From the NCBI GenBank assembly GCA_026874595.1, contig CM049314.1:59811300-59875299 (forward strand): a DNA stretch of 64,000 nucleotides, read 5' to 3'. The DNA is from Sipunculus nudus (Eukaryota; Annelida; Sipuncula; Golfingiida; Sipunculidae). The notes below the pieces were generated by a model that did no database searches, was not told where the DNA came from, and was given only the letters and a program-made list of their open reading frames with translations. The translations under genes were made by a program, and so were the position numbers. Within the stretch, counting starts at the first letter, position 1; the number at the start of each line of letters is the position of its first letter. Positions 10,456 through 23,104 of this stretch are shown here, in pieces.

Positions 10456-13200
10456 AACATACTGTTAATTGCATTTGTATCTTGTAAATGCTCTTTTTAA
10501 GTTGGGGTGATGTTTCTATAAGCATTTAATAGTTGGAATCGTTCATGCATTCGTTATTCAGTATTTCAGTTGAGTCATTTTCAGTGATCTTTCATCATGG
10601 GAGTCAAATGTACATTGTTAGATAGATTAATTTTCATCTCCAATTATGATTGATTGTCTTCTGTATCATATATATTTTAAAGTGTTACTATGGAAACATC
10701 ACCTGATCTGTAGAGCTTAGGCCAGGGAGTGCCACATTTGTATATGTACAGACTGTATATTACAGTATATGTTAATCCCTGATATCTAGATAATATTGTG
10801 AGAATATCAGGTTTTGTTGCTTCATGTTGCCTTGGGAAATTTTCCACCAATCAGAATACATTTTCATAATTTATTCATTAGTCAGGTGATCTGAGATATT
10901 CTGAAATATTATTTTCCCCAATCAGGACACAGCATAATCTTTGCTTTGTTGATCATGTGATGTAAGAAAAGCTCTTGACTTTAAATTTTCTCCAATCACA
11001 GCAGAGTTTGGCAGTTACTTCAGTTGCATAGTTGGTCATGTGACTTCTGTTAATAAGTCATCAGATTGTAGGAAAAGTGAAAAATAACATTATGATTATT
11101 TAATTTAGTGGAATCATGACTGTAGAGTTCAAATTAATATTAATAAAAATCCTTGTTCTCAGTTATATTTCCAAATTACTCATCAGTAATTATTGATTTG
11201 CTCAAAAATGTAGACTTTGGAATGATAATACTGTTTTGTTATTTGTTGGCTGCACATATTACATAAATTTGTAACTGCAGGCTGTTTGGCCTGAGCAGTC
11301 AGATATAATAAGCCTTTCAATTTTGACTCATTGGAAATGAACATTGTGTCTTATACAGTGAATTACACACTTAATTGCATATTTGAAACACTGTATATAC
11401 TTATAGGATCAACTCTCCCTTGATTTGGAGATGAAAAGTTTCAGTTCATAGATCTGAATTTTATCCTTTTTCAGAAGAAAGGGAAGCTGTCATATATAAA
11501 TATATATATACAGTAAAACTTCAAAAGTATGACCACCATCTGAATCTTCATAAAGTGGCCACATTTTTGAGGTGGTCATCTGAGTGAGGTCTTATATAAA
11601 GAGCAAAAGAGAATCGAGACCATGAGCAAGTGTTTGTTATTTTTAGGTGGTCCCTAAACTTAGATGGTCATTTGGTGAGGTTTTACTTTATATATATATA
11701 TATATATTCAGAGTTCTTCATCTAGTTATTTAATTGTTGCCATAATTTTGTATATACATGATTTTATGATGGGCTCTGTAGCTTTCCCCTCATGTTTGTT
11801 TGTTATTTGGATGCTTTATTTTCTTACTGTGATGTATGCTAAAATTTATATGGGACTTTTATATATAATATATGAATAACCCAAAGCCACTATATTGCAA
11901 ATATGTGGGTGTTACTGTATAGCATAGGTTTTATCTGACCTATAGACAAGGTGGAACTAGTTCAGCACTGCAAAACTGTCTTGTATAATTGACAACACTT
12001 TGTAGAGTTAAGGCAAGTGCTTTTTGTTGGACCCTCCAATGGAATATTTCTTAAAACATAACGTTTCCAAATATGGTAAGGATTATGAATATTCAGTAGG
12101 GAATATATACCAGATTTGGAGTTTTTAAAGATGTGCAAGGTCATTTAAAGAATGTAAATTCCTTTAAGAAAATCTTCAATATATCAAAAAGTACTTCATA
12201 AGGAATAATACCTTTTATGGAATGTCTTGTGACATTTTTGTATATGGGAAATTAGCAGACATAGTTGTTAAACACATTTGCATTTGGCATTGGGAACGTG
12301 CTTATGAATATGCATAATGAAATTGCAAATGGTATATATATCAGTGCATACAATACGTACGTTTCTTATACATACTGTAAAAAATTGATGTGTATGTGTG
12401 CAAGGTTCAAACATTGTGCAACAAAACAGTCTTCCTGCCTTGAATATTTAGAAATTTGCATAGGTCAGAGGTCACATACACTGACCAAGATTTTGTTGAA
12501 ATTACCAGCAATTGCAGTGCAATGATATTGTAGTCTTCCTATGTTAGTGTAGATGGCAGCACATATATTAATCATGGCAAGGTCAAAGCCATTTTTGTTT
12601 TCAGGTCAAGGTCATCCAAGTAACCAACATATACTTTGTGATGTACTTACGGTAGTTTAATGTATTTATATCAGCAGAGGCTGGTAGGTTATAAATCATG
12701 TCTTTCAAATTTATCTTTTTTAATTGGAAATCTGCGTTATTTGAATAATTTCAGACGATTCTGAGTTTCATTGGTATTTTATGAAGGGATAATCATTAAT
12801 GTATGTGTACTTGTTGAATTATGGGTTCATTGGGTTGAATTTTTTGTCAAGTCTGGAGTGAAACGGTTTGAATTTGTATCACCAGAAGAGAAGTTCATTA
12901 TGCTCTGCCCCCTGATGGCTAGTGGTGGTACTAACATGCAAACATCTGCATTGTCATGGTTACCCGTATCGATGAAGAAAAGAGAAAATAAGCAAATATT
13001 GTTGATATTACTAAACGATGTCTGTTTAAGACACAGCATGTTATGAACCTCCCTTCAGATGTTATTTCATATGTCACACGAGATACTGAATTTCCTCTCA
13101 GGAATATGATGTTATTTCACGGTATGGACCTGCTGAAATCCAAACCAGAACTTATGCTATCATTTATTTACAATGTAGTATTTATTAAAGTTAGTTTATT
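10456..13200. other. Anosmin-1 3' UTR and downstream AT-rich DNA
   Basis: No coding exon recognised. The first part is presumably the 3' untranslated region; no poly(A) site could be fixed. A MITE-like copy is annotated separately at 11511-11687. Confidence 0.5.
11511..11687. mobile_element. Mariner-type MITE, copy 1
   Basis: Starts CAGTAAAACTTCAAAAG and ends in the near inverse GTGAGGTTTTACTT, embedded in TA repeats that could supply TA target sites. The interior (TGGTCATCTGAG, GGTCTTATATAAAGAGCAAAA) recurs at 60073-60250, so this is a family. No coding capacity. Confidence 0.65.
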
Positions 13201-15003
13201 TTTTATTTCATCACACTTATTTTTACCCTCCAGTAAGATAGGCTGTAGTTAACAAAAAATTGATATGTAGGAAATAAGCATGTTGTATTAATGTCCATCC
13301 AGCTTAAATTGCTTTTGTTATACACTATTTTTATGGCATCATCCCGGGATCCAGGACTGTTGCATGGTTGTGCAAAGACCTTGCTTCCACGGGCCTTCTG
13401 GTTCGTTGTATCATAAATTATGGGCAATCGCGCATGTATTGTAATTTGGCCTTAATCACGACGGCAACCAAATCTATCGTTTCAAAAGTAAACAGTAACA
13501 TAAATCTAAACTGTTCACACACCTTATCAGCATAAATACATGCACAAGAAACTCACCAGGTTTACAAGCCTTTATATTACTGGTCATTTTCTCCACAATG
13601 TCTCCCATCGTTAGTCGGTTGATCTATAAATAGCAGCTGATTGTTTTCCCGGCCCGTAAGCGAGCCGCTTGAATGGTTCAATTGTTTAATTAATAATCCA
13701 TGAAATACAAGTAACACGCTCGATGGCTCGCTGAAGCAAGGTGTTTGCTCAACCGTATTTGCGACCTGGCTCTCGGGGAAGATGCTTCACCTATATTTGC
13801 CACAGTATATGATTTACTACACTTCACCATAAAACTTCTAATTTTATTTTTGGATTCTTTGTTATGACTATATATGATTCGGAAAATATGCCTCCACCCA
13901 TACATGTGATACTGACCGTACTCGAATTAATAGTATGACGTTATGCTTTGTATTCTAGGGGCGTCAGTTGCTATTCCGCGCCTGACAAAGGGATTTTTAT
14001 AAAATCTTATATTCAGCCATATGATTCACAAAATGGCTTAAATTAAGATCAAGGAACGGGATTTGTTTTGTACTAGGAAAACTTGCACACAAGATGGCGC
14101 CTAAAAGCAATTGAGGATTCTCATACAGTAATTTCCTTACATGGTCATCGCCATATTCATATGTCTAGAGCTGCGAGCAGGGACCGTATGTATATAAATA
14201 TAAAAAAGATGACTTTTTTTTGTTTTACCAGATTTGCCTTAAAAATTCAATCGTGGTCAAGCCAAAATCTTAGGGCTTCTCAGTATTGTCATGGTAACCA
14301 ACGAGTATTAATACATGCCATTACATATTGTATTCCTATAGCAAGACATGTATAATTTATACCTTTGTATGAGGATACAAGTAATGCTTTTTAACGGTCT
14401 TTTATAATAAATTTACCATCGTTTCAAATTTTATATGTTTAATAAAACAACGTGGTCAGATGTGCGACTATACATAAAATATGCATTATTATTTAATGTT
14501 TTATATTGTAGTTAAAAGGACACCAAATTAGATATTGTTTTAACTAGACGAACGCGGATATTTCATTTAGTTTATAAATTATAAAAAGTGTTGATAAACT
14601 TTTTTTGTTAGGAAAGGATATCACGATGATATTATTAAATCGGTTCTTATCTTGCCAAAACCATTTTCCCAGGCTGAACCTTGGAGGAACATTTACAGCA
14701 CAGTACAAACTTGACACATTAAATCGGAAATATACGCAATAGTCCTTAGATAGATCGGGAATTAAGGAAATGTACCTAATAACCTGAACAAAGCACCTCA
14801 TCATGAAACCAGATAATTATTAAATCAAGAAATTAACAAACTTAAATCCTCGAAACATTTCAAGATTTTTCTAGTCGTTGGTGATTTTGTTTACTTACGT
14901 GCAGTGATGTTGTTAATGAGAAAGCTCTGAATTTTCACGAGGGCGTCAACTTTACATGCCTCAATATCTGATACATCGAACACCAAAATTAGTATCGTGA
15001 TTT

Positions 15004-15017
15004 CCACCAGATGTCGC
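15004..15017 (+). promoter_or_regulatory. CTCF-like site 1 (one mismatch)
   Basis: CCACCAGATGTCGC differs from the CTCF core consensus CCASYAGRKGGCRS at one position. Confidence 0.3.
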
Positions 15018-15238
15018 TCCGTTACGTTACTAAATTTCTATCGAGCCAAAAAGTAAAAAAAAAAAAAAAATTGAGTGTAATCCGCAATCAAGTATAGGGG
15101 AAAGTATCCGATTTTATTCGACCAGTGTTTATCACCTGTTAAGTATAGATATTTTGATTGGGTTTTAATCAATTTCGTTTAATTTGAAATCTACTTAAAA
15201 AAGTAAAGTTATGTTGTGTTGAGAGTTGGCGTTACGGG

Positions 15239-15252
15239 GAGACCTCTGGTGG
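15239..15252 (-). promoter_or_regulatory. CTCF-like site 2 (two mismatches, opposite orientation)
   Basis: The minus strand reads CCACCAGAGGTCTC. It is weaker on its own, but lies between two better sites. Confidence 0.2.
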
Positions 15253-15691
15253 ATGAAAATGAAATCATTTGTATTATTGTGTGCGGGGAGTGCCTGATCA
15301 ATTGATGTAATTAATATGTATAACGTTAAGGTCTATAAATTAGTGTTGGCGAGAAAGGTTAAAGAGTCAGTTGATTTGTGATTATTCTGATCATGTATTT
15401 TCGTTGGTATCCAGTGATTGTTGCTATGCGGTGAAAAAATAAAGACTCGAGGAAAGTAGGTCTTAATCATAGTGAATATTGTAACCATAGTCGCAAGGAT
15501 CATCTAGTCAGAAATCCGTCACCAAGCAACGTTCTTTTATATCATTCTGTTATAAGAGCACTTCATTCTCGTTTGAAATAAATGTACACACAAGGAGATC
15601 TAATTTGTAATTTGGCAAATGCTGCTTAAAAAAAAATTGGCTTCTTGGAGGTTGTCAAATTCACACAAAGAAGAGATGATTTACAGAGTCG

Positions 15692-15705
15692 CCACCAGAT
15701 GGCGC
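15692..15705 (+). promoter_or_regulatory. CTCF-like site 3 (perfect core)
   Basis: CCACCAGATGGCGC fits CCASYAGRKGGCRS at all 14 positions. It is a candidate insulator site in the gene-free interval downstream of anosmin-1. Confidence 0.45.
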
Positions 15706-18196
15706 CAGCAGTTTTGCTATGGCTTTGGGAGGTGACCATATGTCCCACAAATCTGGAGCTAGTTTTACAACGAAAACTAAAAGATTAATTCGGAAGTATT
15801 CGTTCGGTTGTGTTTCATGACATGTTGAACTGATCTCACGCGATGGACTGCTGAAAAGTCCTTAATTAACATAAATTAACATATGTCTTGGCTTGATTTG
15901 TTTGAAAAAGACCTCCAATGGTCTTTAGAACATGTTTTGTGCTTAATTAATTTGATTACCTTGCAGTTGCTTCTGGTTAATGATTAGGGTTTACATGTTA
16001 TTAGTTGTTAATCATATCATTATCTCTGTGCCGATCGTTTGCTTTTGAAACCGTTTCAGCGTAAGAGGAGCGAAGATACGCCAGATACAAATATCTATGA
16101 ATATGTACAGAAATTGTAATGAATATTTAAGAGGCAAAAAGCAGGTTAAGCTTAATACTGTGTTTATGAGCCAATGGAATCTTTTTTTTTTCGTGGGGAA
16201 AAGGGGAGATTTTCTGTGGAAATAGCATTGCTTCCTGGGTTTAATGATGTATATCCTAATACCTACTTCTGCAAAAATAGTAAATATTTAACTGTTTTCC
16301 TGTTATAAAAGTACATTTATATTTTTGACAGAACCATCTCTCTTTCTCTCTTATATGTGTTTAACTTGGTTTCTTCTCCCCCCCCCCTCCCGCCACTCCG
16401 TCTGTCTGTCTGCCTCTCTCTCATAAATTTGTGGACCCAGAGGTTTCATGCCCCTTGTGTGAAGTGGGGATATCTAAAATGTAATTCACATTGTTAGTTA
16501 TCTTTTACCACTTTAAAGTCGCATATTTTGTCGTTTTCGGTTGCTATGCACGCACGCTAATGTCGGTATATATAGCAGTGTATGAGATTAACCTGTTTTT
16601 TGCCTTGTTAAATGAATGTTCATCGAACTGAACCTGCAGATAGAGAGATAAGGATCCGCTGGATTATTATTACTATTATTATGTGTATGACGTGGTGTCA
16701 TATACGCTGCACATATTGTATATTCATGTAATAAAGATCTATCTATACATAAACATATTTTTATCGTTGTATATCTATATAAGCCCTATGCCTAAAATAC
16801 TTGTGAATGATAAAGTAGTAATTAATTCTTTAAATAATCTAATATCGGTATTCTACGAGGATTTCCACGCAATGAAAAGTAAATTTTGGAATTTTAAACT
16901 TTTTTTTCAAAAGAAAGAATTGATTTTGCAATTTTATTTACAGGCTGTCTTAATTTGTTTGTCTTCCATCAATGCTCTGTGTATGCTGGTTAATTAGTAA
17001 AGACTTATTAAACAGCGACAACCGTATTTCGCGCTGATAAATGTGATTTCGGGAAAAGGTGATGAATTTGTTCATGTAACTAGGAAGTCCCGAAAGGCTG
17101 ATCTGCTGAAACCTTCTCCACACACTAGATCTGTCTATGAAGTTCAAGGACAAATCTCATGCACAAATTCGTGCGCACTGCACAGGTACAAGCCGAAATC
17201 GAGCCATTTCGCCTGGCAATTGAAGATTGCATAATTAAGGCAATGGAGCAAACATATAACATACATTGACAACATTAATTTCAAATATAAGGGTTATGAA
17301 GAATATGGCTATCTGTTTGTTTTTTAAATGTTGTAAAACCCGAGGAACTACAGTGATATTATTGACGTGGTTGTGTAAATGCATGTATAAAAACAATAGC
17401 ACGTGCCGCCCGGTTTAGGCATGCACGTGTGTGGTAAATAGGCGCGATTCTGGGGTGACAGGTGACATCCGGGATCATGTGGTCCGCCTCAGTTGTATAC
17501 AGTGATTTTTCCAGCAGCTTCAGTCAATGTCAGCAAGGCCGCTGAAGTTCAGTGTCGGGTGAACAACCCTTGTATTACCCTGTACGGAGGGTGCTGCTGA
17601 AAGTGTGAGATCCCGTGGCTACATATCCAGACTAAAGCTGACGTCAGATGCGATCGGTGTTTTCACTGGATCACACTGTGTCACTAGAAAGCCCACAAAT
17701 AAATTTGTTTACGGTGATTCAAAACATGATGCTTTTAAAATAGGAAAATTTTTTAAAATAAAATATGAATGGTCCGATTCGGTTGTTCCGTGGGGCACAG
17801 CTGCGGACATCGGCATGTTATCTAACGTTGTCATAATTTTTATGTCCAAAAATATACTGTCTAGCTGCCATCTCAATTACTTTTCAAATGTCTAGAAAAA
17901 CTTTGTCTCTGACATGAATCCATATTATAAGGTTTTGACTTTTCTAGGTTCATGATAACCAGTACCGATCTTTCCTTTTGGCCAGAGTGGTCGCTACCTG
18001 TGAACTCGGATACATGCTTTGCTCTTCTTGTTTAAAACATTGCCAATCTCGTTATAATCTTTACTCTAAACTGTGTTCTTTTTATACACATTATAATCTA
18101 ACCTTTAAATTGTGTTCTTTTTAAACACACGATTGTAAAGAGTTGCACTTTGTGGAATAAACTGCTTAAAAAGTACGAAGGTGGTTTTCCGGAAAT

Positions 18197-18616
18197 GCGT
18201 ATAGTCCGCATAACGGCGCTTTTCCATGTACGCGTTTTGCGAGCGTTTGCCGCGCGGCTGCCGCGCGGCGAAAATCCAACCAGTTAAAAAGTCGTGCTAT
18301 TTCCATGTAAGCGATTGCCGCGCGGCAAACGCATGGGGAATCGGCCTAAATGACGTCACATGTGGGATTTCCCCGTACTCGTATGTAGAAGTCCGTTCAT
18401 CTGTGTCAGGAAGGCATGCGATTGCCGCGCGGCAAACGCATACAAAACGCTCACATGGAAAAGGACTGGCCGCGCGGCAAACACATGCGTTTGACGCGCG
18501 GCAGTTTCTGTCGTGCACATGGAAAAGCACCCCAAGACCGAATCGTTTCCATTTATCCGTATGCGTGGCCCGTATATCCGCACGCCGCCGGGAGCGATTT
18601 TTTGCGCACTATACGC
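18197..18616. mobile_element. GC-rich palindromic block, probable non-autonomous DNA transposon
   Basis: A GC-rich island in AT-rich DNA. It contains repeated palindromes around TTGCCGCGCGGCAA (near 18247, 18315, 18423 and 18470) and TTTTCCATGT in both orientations. The outer ends GCGTATAGTCCGCA (18197-18210) and TGCGCACTATACGC (18603-18616) are inverted with 13 of 14 matching. An inner inverted pair is GCTTTTCCATGT (18219-18230) and ACATGGAAAAGC. No target-site duplication was identified. A perfect CRE (TGACGTCA) lies at 18351-18358. The open frame across it is repetitive Arg/Ala and not a gene. Confidence 0.5.
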
Positions 18617-19019
18617 GTAACAATCACTTTGTCAATTTCAGGTTTCAGAATGACGTTTTCCTTTTCAGACCATGTTGTATGTAAATCCTGTATATTCAAT
18701 GAATACAAGTAGCGTTTGATTGAATTTTATTCTCTTTTTTTTTATCAACGTATTTTCCATATGTTTGACGTGTATACACCAGTACCGCGTATAAATATTA
18801 GTGAGTTAATTTTCGAAATTATTAATATTATTATGATTGATTCAATTCTGCTTTTGTTGCTAATACAATGTATAAAGAAAGGCAAATAAATGATAATATA
18901 TGATGAAATGGCCTACAAAAAAAACTTAATTCATATTGTATTGATCATGAGTGAAGGCCTGCAAAGTAAAACTTTCTCGTTACATTTATTGGTATATATA
19001 CTTAAAATCTCTATTAAAT

Positions 19020-19370
19020 TGTAAGCAAGAGCACCGCAAATGGTGCATAATTTTGCTGCGAATATAATACAGGAAACTGGAGATTCAGGATATATTGGTT
19101 AATATTATTTCATGAAAATCCATCAAATTATCGGTAAGTCATCACAGCGCCACCAAGGTCTGCTGACATCTGACCACATTAAATATCCACGAATTTGCTG
19201 GAAATCGAACTTAGGCGATATATTATATTGATTAATATTTCTGTTGAGTTTTTTCAAAGTCTATCATATTCCTGGTAACTGATCGCAGAGACACTACAGT
19301 GTTAATGGACGGACAGACGGACGGACCGTGGGTATACAGTAATACGCCCCGTTATAGACGGGCGTATAAT
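19020..19370 (-). repeat. Dispersed repeat family A, copy 1
   Basis: Read on the minus strand, it begins ATTATACGCCCGTC, continues through TACTGTATACCCAC and GTCCGTCCG, and further in has ATATCGCCTAAGTTCGATTT. The same order of elements appears on the plus strand at 58889-59215. Non-coding. Confidence 0.6.
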
Positions 19371-19994
19371 AATTATTATTAATTGTTTATATTAATATGC
19401 GTTGTGTGGCTCAATGTTAAAAAACTGCTGCAGCACCAAGTATACATATGTGCATATATGACTGAGCTTTTAGAGTGTTCCGTCAGTACAGCGAGTACAT
19501 GTATATTATAATGGATGATGGTCCCACTAGTCTTTTTTCATCCCTCTGTGGCCACGCCTTTGGTCATGAACTGTCATGAATGGCGCGAAGTGTCCTGTGT
19601 GTGTGTGTTTGTGGGGGGGGGGGGAGGTCTTTTTTCTTATTTCTCCATAAATCCAGAGATATTTCGAATTTTTTTTCAAAGGGCCATCGCATCGCCATCT
19701 GTCGGCAATTGTGATTATGTATCAAGACAGAGAGAGTTTGTTACACTGAATCAAGGCCTTAGCCAGGCCTCCTATGATATAGATTAAAAATAATGTGGTA
19801 ATTAGGGTTTGAAATAAACCTTTTTTCGTATATGTGTTGCATAATAATTTACAAATTATCTTTAGGCATATTACACCTCACGACCTAAGGGAAAAAAATG
19901 TTTAGCTGTCACGGGTGTGTTTTCTATCAATATTAAAATGATTTAGCCAGGCTTCGTCATGATACTAATATTCTATCATTTTTGTTATAATACT

Positions 19995-20165
19995 GTGGCG
20001 CCCGCCCGTCTGTGGCGAACCGGCTCCCCCGGCCACCGATGGCACGGTGGAAAAGTTGGGGCGCCTGGCCGCCTAGAGCGACGCCCCGGCCGGCGGGTCC
20101 GGGCGGCGGGCAGCACAGGGAGGGTTCAACTCTGTCGCGCGTTCCCGGTTTGTCCGTCCGTCTGT
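19995..20165. other. GC-rich island in AT-rich DNA
   Basis: About 170 bp of strongly G+C-rich sequence (TGTGGCGCCCGCCC at the left, CCCCGGCCGGCGGGTCC in the centre) with sharp boundaries. It could be an LTR or insertion end, or a short CpG island. No rRNA, tRNA or protein motif was recognised. Confidence 0.4.
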
Positions 20166-22397
20166 TACTGGACAAACACACATACACACACAACAAGGGC
20201 AACCCCCAAAACACCCTTTCATACTAAGTGGTTATTATTTGCCACTTCCATTCGCACAAGTTGTCAGGATATAAGTAAAGTTATCATTTAATGGATCAGG
20301 GCATCATGTAAAGGGTTACTTATTTACACTGGTTTCCATGACACACGCCTAATCAGTCCAGATCTCTTCCATTATTATTCACAAGACCTTTTCAAAAGTT
20401 TAAAACATTTAATTTAGAACAGGTTTAAGAAATGGTGTGATCGCATCAAACATGAACTTATGCTAGCTGAAATTTTCATCCCTAGAAAATCTTCATCAAG
20501 TTTACCCCCACAAATCCTCTAATAAACCCCAAATATTCTAAACTCCTCAGGTTACTATCATTTCGGAATTCCTGATAAATTCCTAAAAGTCCAAGTATTA
20601 TGAAGGAACTGGTTAATCTATAGTGACCAATCTAAGAAGCTATCCCATGCCCAGTATGGCTGAGTTAATGCACAATGTCAATGATATAACATTTGATTTA
20701 AATCCTTCCTGAAGATCAGTCATCATGACAGAAAATCTGTTTAAGACACAAGCCATTATGCACAGTTAACTGTTATCAGATGTACTGGAAACATTACCAG
20801 TTATATCAAAGTTACATAGTTTTTCCACAAATTATTTACAGTTCTCATATACAAGAGGTTGTAAACATTCATTTTTAACAGTAACATTAGGTTATATAAA
20901 AACCGTTCAAATATCTCCGTAGACTTAAGAATCATAATTATTTCACCAAGTTATTTAATAACTGCCGTAATCAAACTACAGGACTGTCCTAATTTCTCCG
21001 AATTAAGGATCACAGCGACACTTTTTCTGTGCAACCAACGAGAGAGGGAGCACAGGGATTCCATGCTGACAGCTGACTAAAGTAAACAAACGGCGAGCCT
21101 GTCAGTTTCAAACTCGAGAGATCCCCCTATTAACGCCCGGGTAATAGTAATTCTGTCCGAAACAATGAATTACTTCTGTGTAGACAAAACAAATAATTAT
21201 GTCCAGCTCATATGGACCATGGGCACAACGAAGTACATCACTCTTGATGACCCGTGCCGAAATATCTATCTCCCAAACGGATGGTAAATTATAAAAACAC
21301 TCGTAAAATCTAGCACAATAATGTGCCCCGGCTTTCATTAAAACCAAAACATATTACGTTGAGCGTCACTAAAACTAGTAGCCTTAGATGGGATGGTAGC
21401 CCAATATAGTCTGGCTGATTTCCACTGAAGAAAAGTTAACTGGTGGAAAAGTTACATGAATGAAAAATTAACCCGTGGGAAAATTAACGGTGGAACAGTT
21501 ACCTGAGGAAAAGTTATCCATGACAAAGGGCGTGACGTCATCACGTCCATCCACCCAACCCGGCATCGTCAAAACATTCGACTCGTGTAAAGACGTTCCC
21601 AGGGACAGACCTGATCCCAGGGATCTAAAAGATCCCAGGGGCATAAATAACCCATTATTTTTTTCATGGAGACATTTTAACATGTTTATCGCTCCCTGGC
21701 AACTCCCCACTCCCAGGAGGACAGGCACCCGTTATTAGGATGAGGTTTGTCCAGCCTGAGCGGAAAGCTCGCCAGGGAGAGACGGCTGTTAAATATTCAA
21801 CATAATCTCTGACCTGCTAGTCGGAGGGGGAGTTATGCAACTGAGCCAATCGGCTGCGCCCGCTCCTTAAATAGGAAAACGCTACATCCGGGTATCCAAC
21901 TAGCCTCGTTTTAACTAGGTCATCAACTTTTAGCATGACAAATGGCGCCGACTTCAAAACAAGACTTACTAGACGGATATTTTCGGCTATCTTCCCGGAT
22001 TTCACTCAAGTCCGTCCATTACCTCGCGCAATTATGATCCCGTTGACCATACAAAGGTAATATATATACAATAAGCCACTTGTAACCGAATGTACAAGCT
22101 CCTGAAACCCCCATTTAACCTCGGCAATGTACACGTCCCGCATCAGCTGGTCCGCATGATGTAAACAAATCATCAATCTGTCTGCTCTCGAACGCTAAAA
22201 TAACTGACGAAACTTATGGAGTTGGACAATTTATCAATGACCATTCGCCATAAATGCCCAAATACCGATATTTTACTTTATCACTTATATCTAGACTATA
22301 AAACCCTTACGATATGACGGACAATTGGATAAATATCCTCTATATTATGCATTGACAGCCCCGTCAATGAGTAATAATAATATTTCCACGGCCGCCC

Positions 22398-22552
22398 TTA
22401 TTGACACACGGGATGTGTCAATAAGGTCCAGCTTATTGACACACGGTTTAACTGCGCATGCGTCAAATCTGTCACACTCCCGCTGGATGGCATTGCTTTC
22501 ACCGTGTGTCACTAACACCCCCGTCGTGATACCCGAAACCGTGTGTCAATAA
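22398..22552. mobile_element. MITE-like segment with TTATTGACACACGG inverted repeats
   Basis: TTATTGACACACGG occurs at 22398-22411 and 22432-22446 (with leading C). Its inverse is at 22414-22425 (partial) and 22539-22552, with a variant (CCGTGTGTCACTAA) near 22500. The 22432-22552 interval is bounded by 14-bp perfect inverted repeats and has no coding capacity. Another inverse copy is at 26061-26075. Confidence 0.55.
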
Positions 22553-23104
22553 CGCGAGTTGTTGTTACTATAGCAGGTCTTAATTACCGGGCCGTGTAGG
22601 AGAATTGGTGGCTTTGGACTAATCAGGTCCTTTGATCTCTGACACATATGTTTAACATTTATAATAGTTTATTACTTTCATCGCCTAGGTATATTAATTA
22701 GTTTAAAACCTATTTTTATCAGGCGGGTTACTACTAATTCCGGGGATAAAAATTACATCCCTGATGAAAATTATTGATCATATTTCAAAATTTTAAATAT
22801 ATTCAACAATTTAAAAATAAAATACAATTTACATACATATATCTCTTGTTTTATTCAATATCATTTTTCTAATAAGAAAATAATAAACAAGGATAATAGG
22901 AAAAAATAAGCTTTATTGAAATTAATACAAAATAATGTAAGTTAATCATAGTTTCTTATGACTAAATATACAAACTTTATAAGCACATCGATACTGAATA
23001 ATTAAATAATTGCTATTGACCTGGAGAAGTGGATACTTTATAACTCTAATTATAATACAGACGTGATTACTGGGAATTTTGTCACATTCTTCTTTATGAA
23101 ATGT

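Larger units (their letters stand above)
13200..18190. other. Intergenic region, no gene recognised
   Basis: Short open frames only, none with recognisable domains or coding-like composition. Notable contents: CTCF-like sites at 15.0-15.7 kb (annotated separately), a pyrimidine-rich tract at about 16320-16425, and a consensus CRE (TGACGTCA) near 17639. Confidence 0.5.
18620..22390. other. Intergenic repeats, no gene recognised
   Basis: Contains a dispersed-repeat copy (about 19020-19370, minus), a poly-G run (19613-19624) and a GC-rich island (19995-20165), all listed separately. Around 21850-21870 a CCAAT box and TTAAATAGG occur together, and a consensus CRE lies at 21533-21540; both are promoter-like but not tied to a gene. 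Confidence 0.5.

Noticed and set aside
18226-18684. 152-codon plus-strand ORF
   Set aside because: Translation of the CCGCGCGG palindrome repeats; overlapping frames on both strands are equally open.
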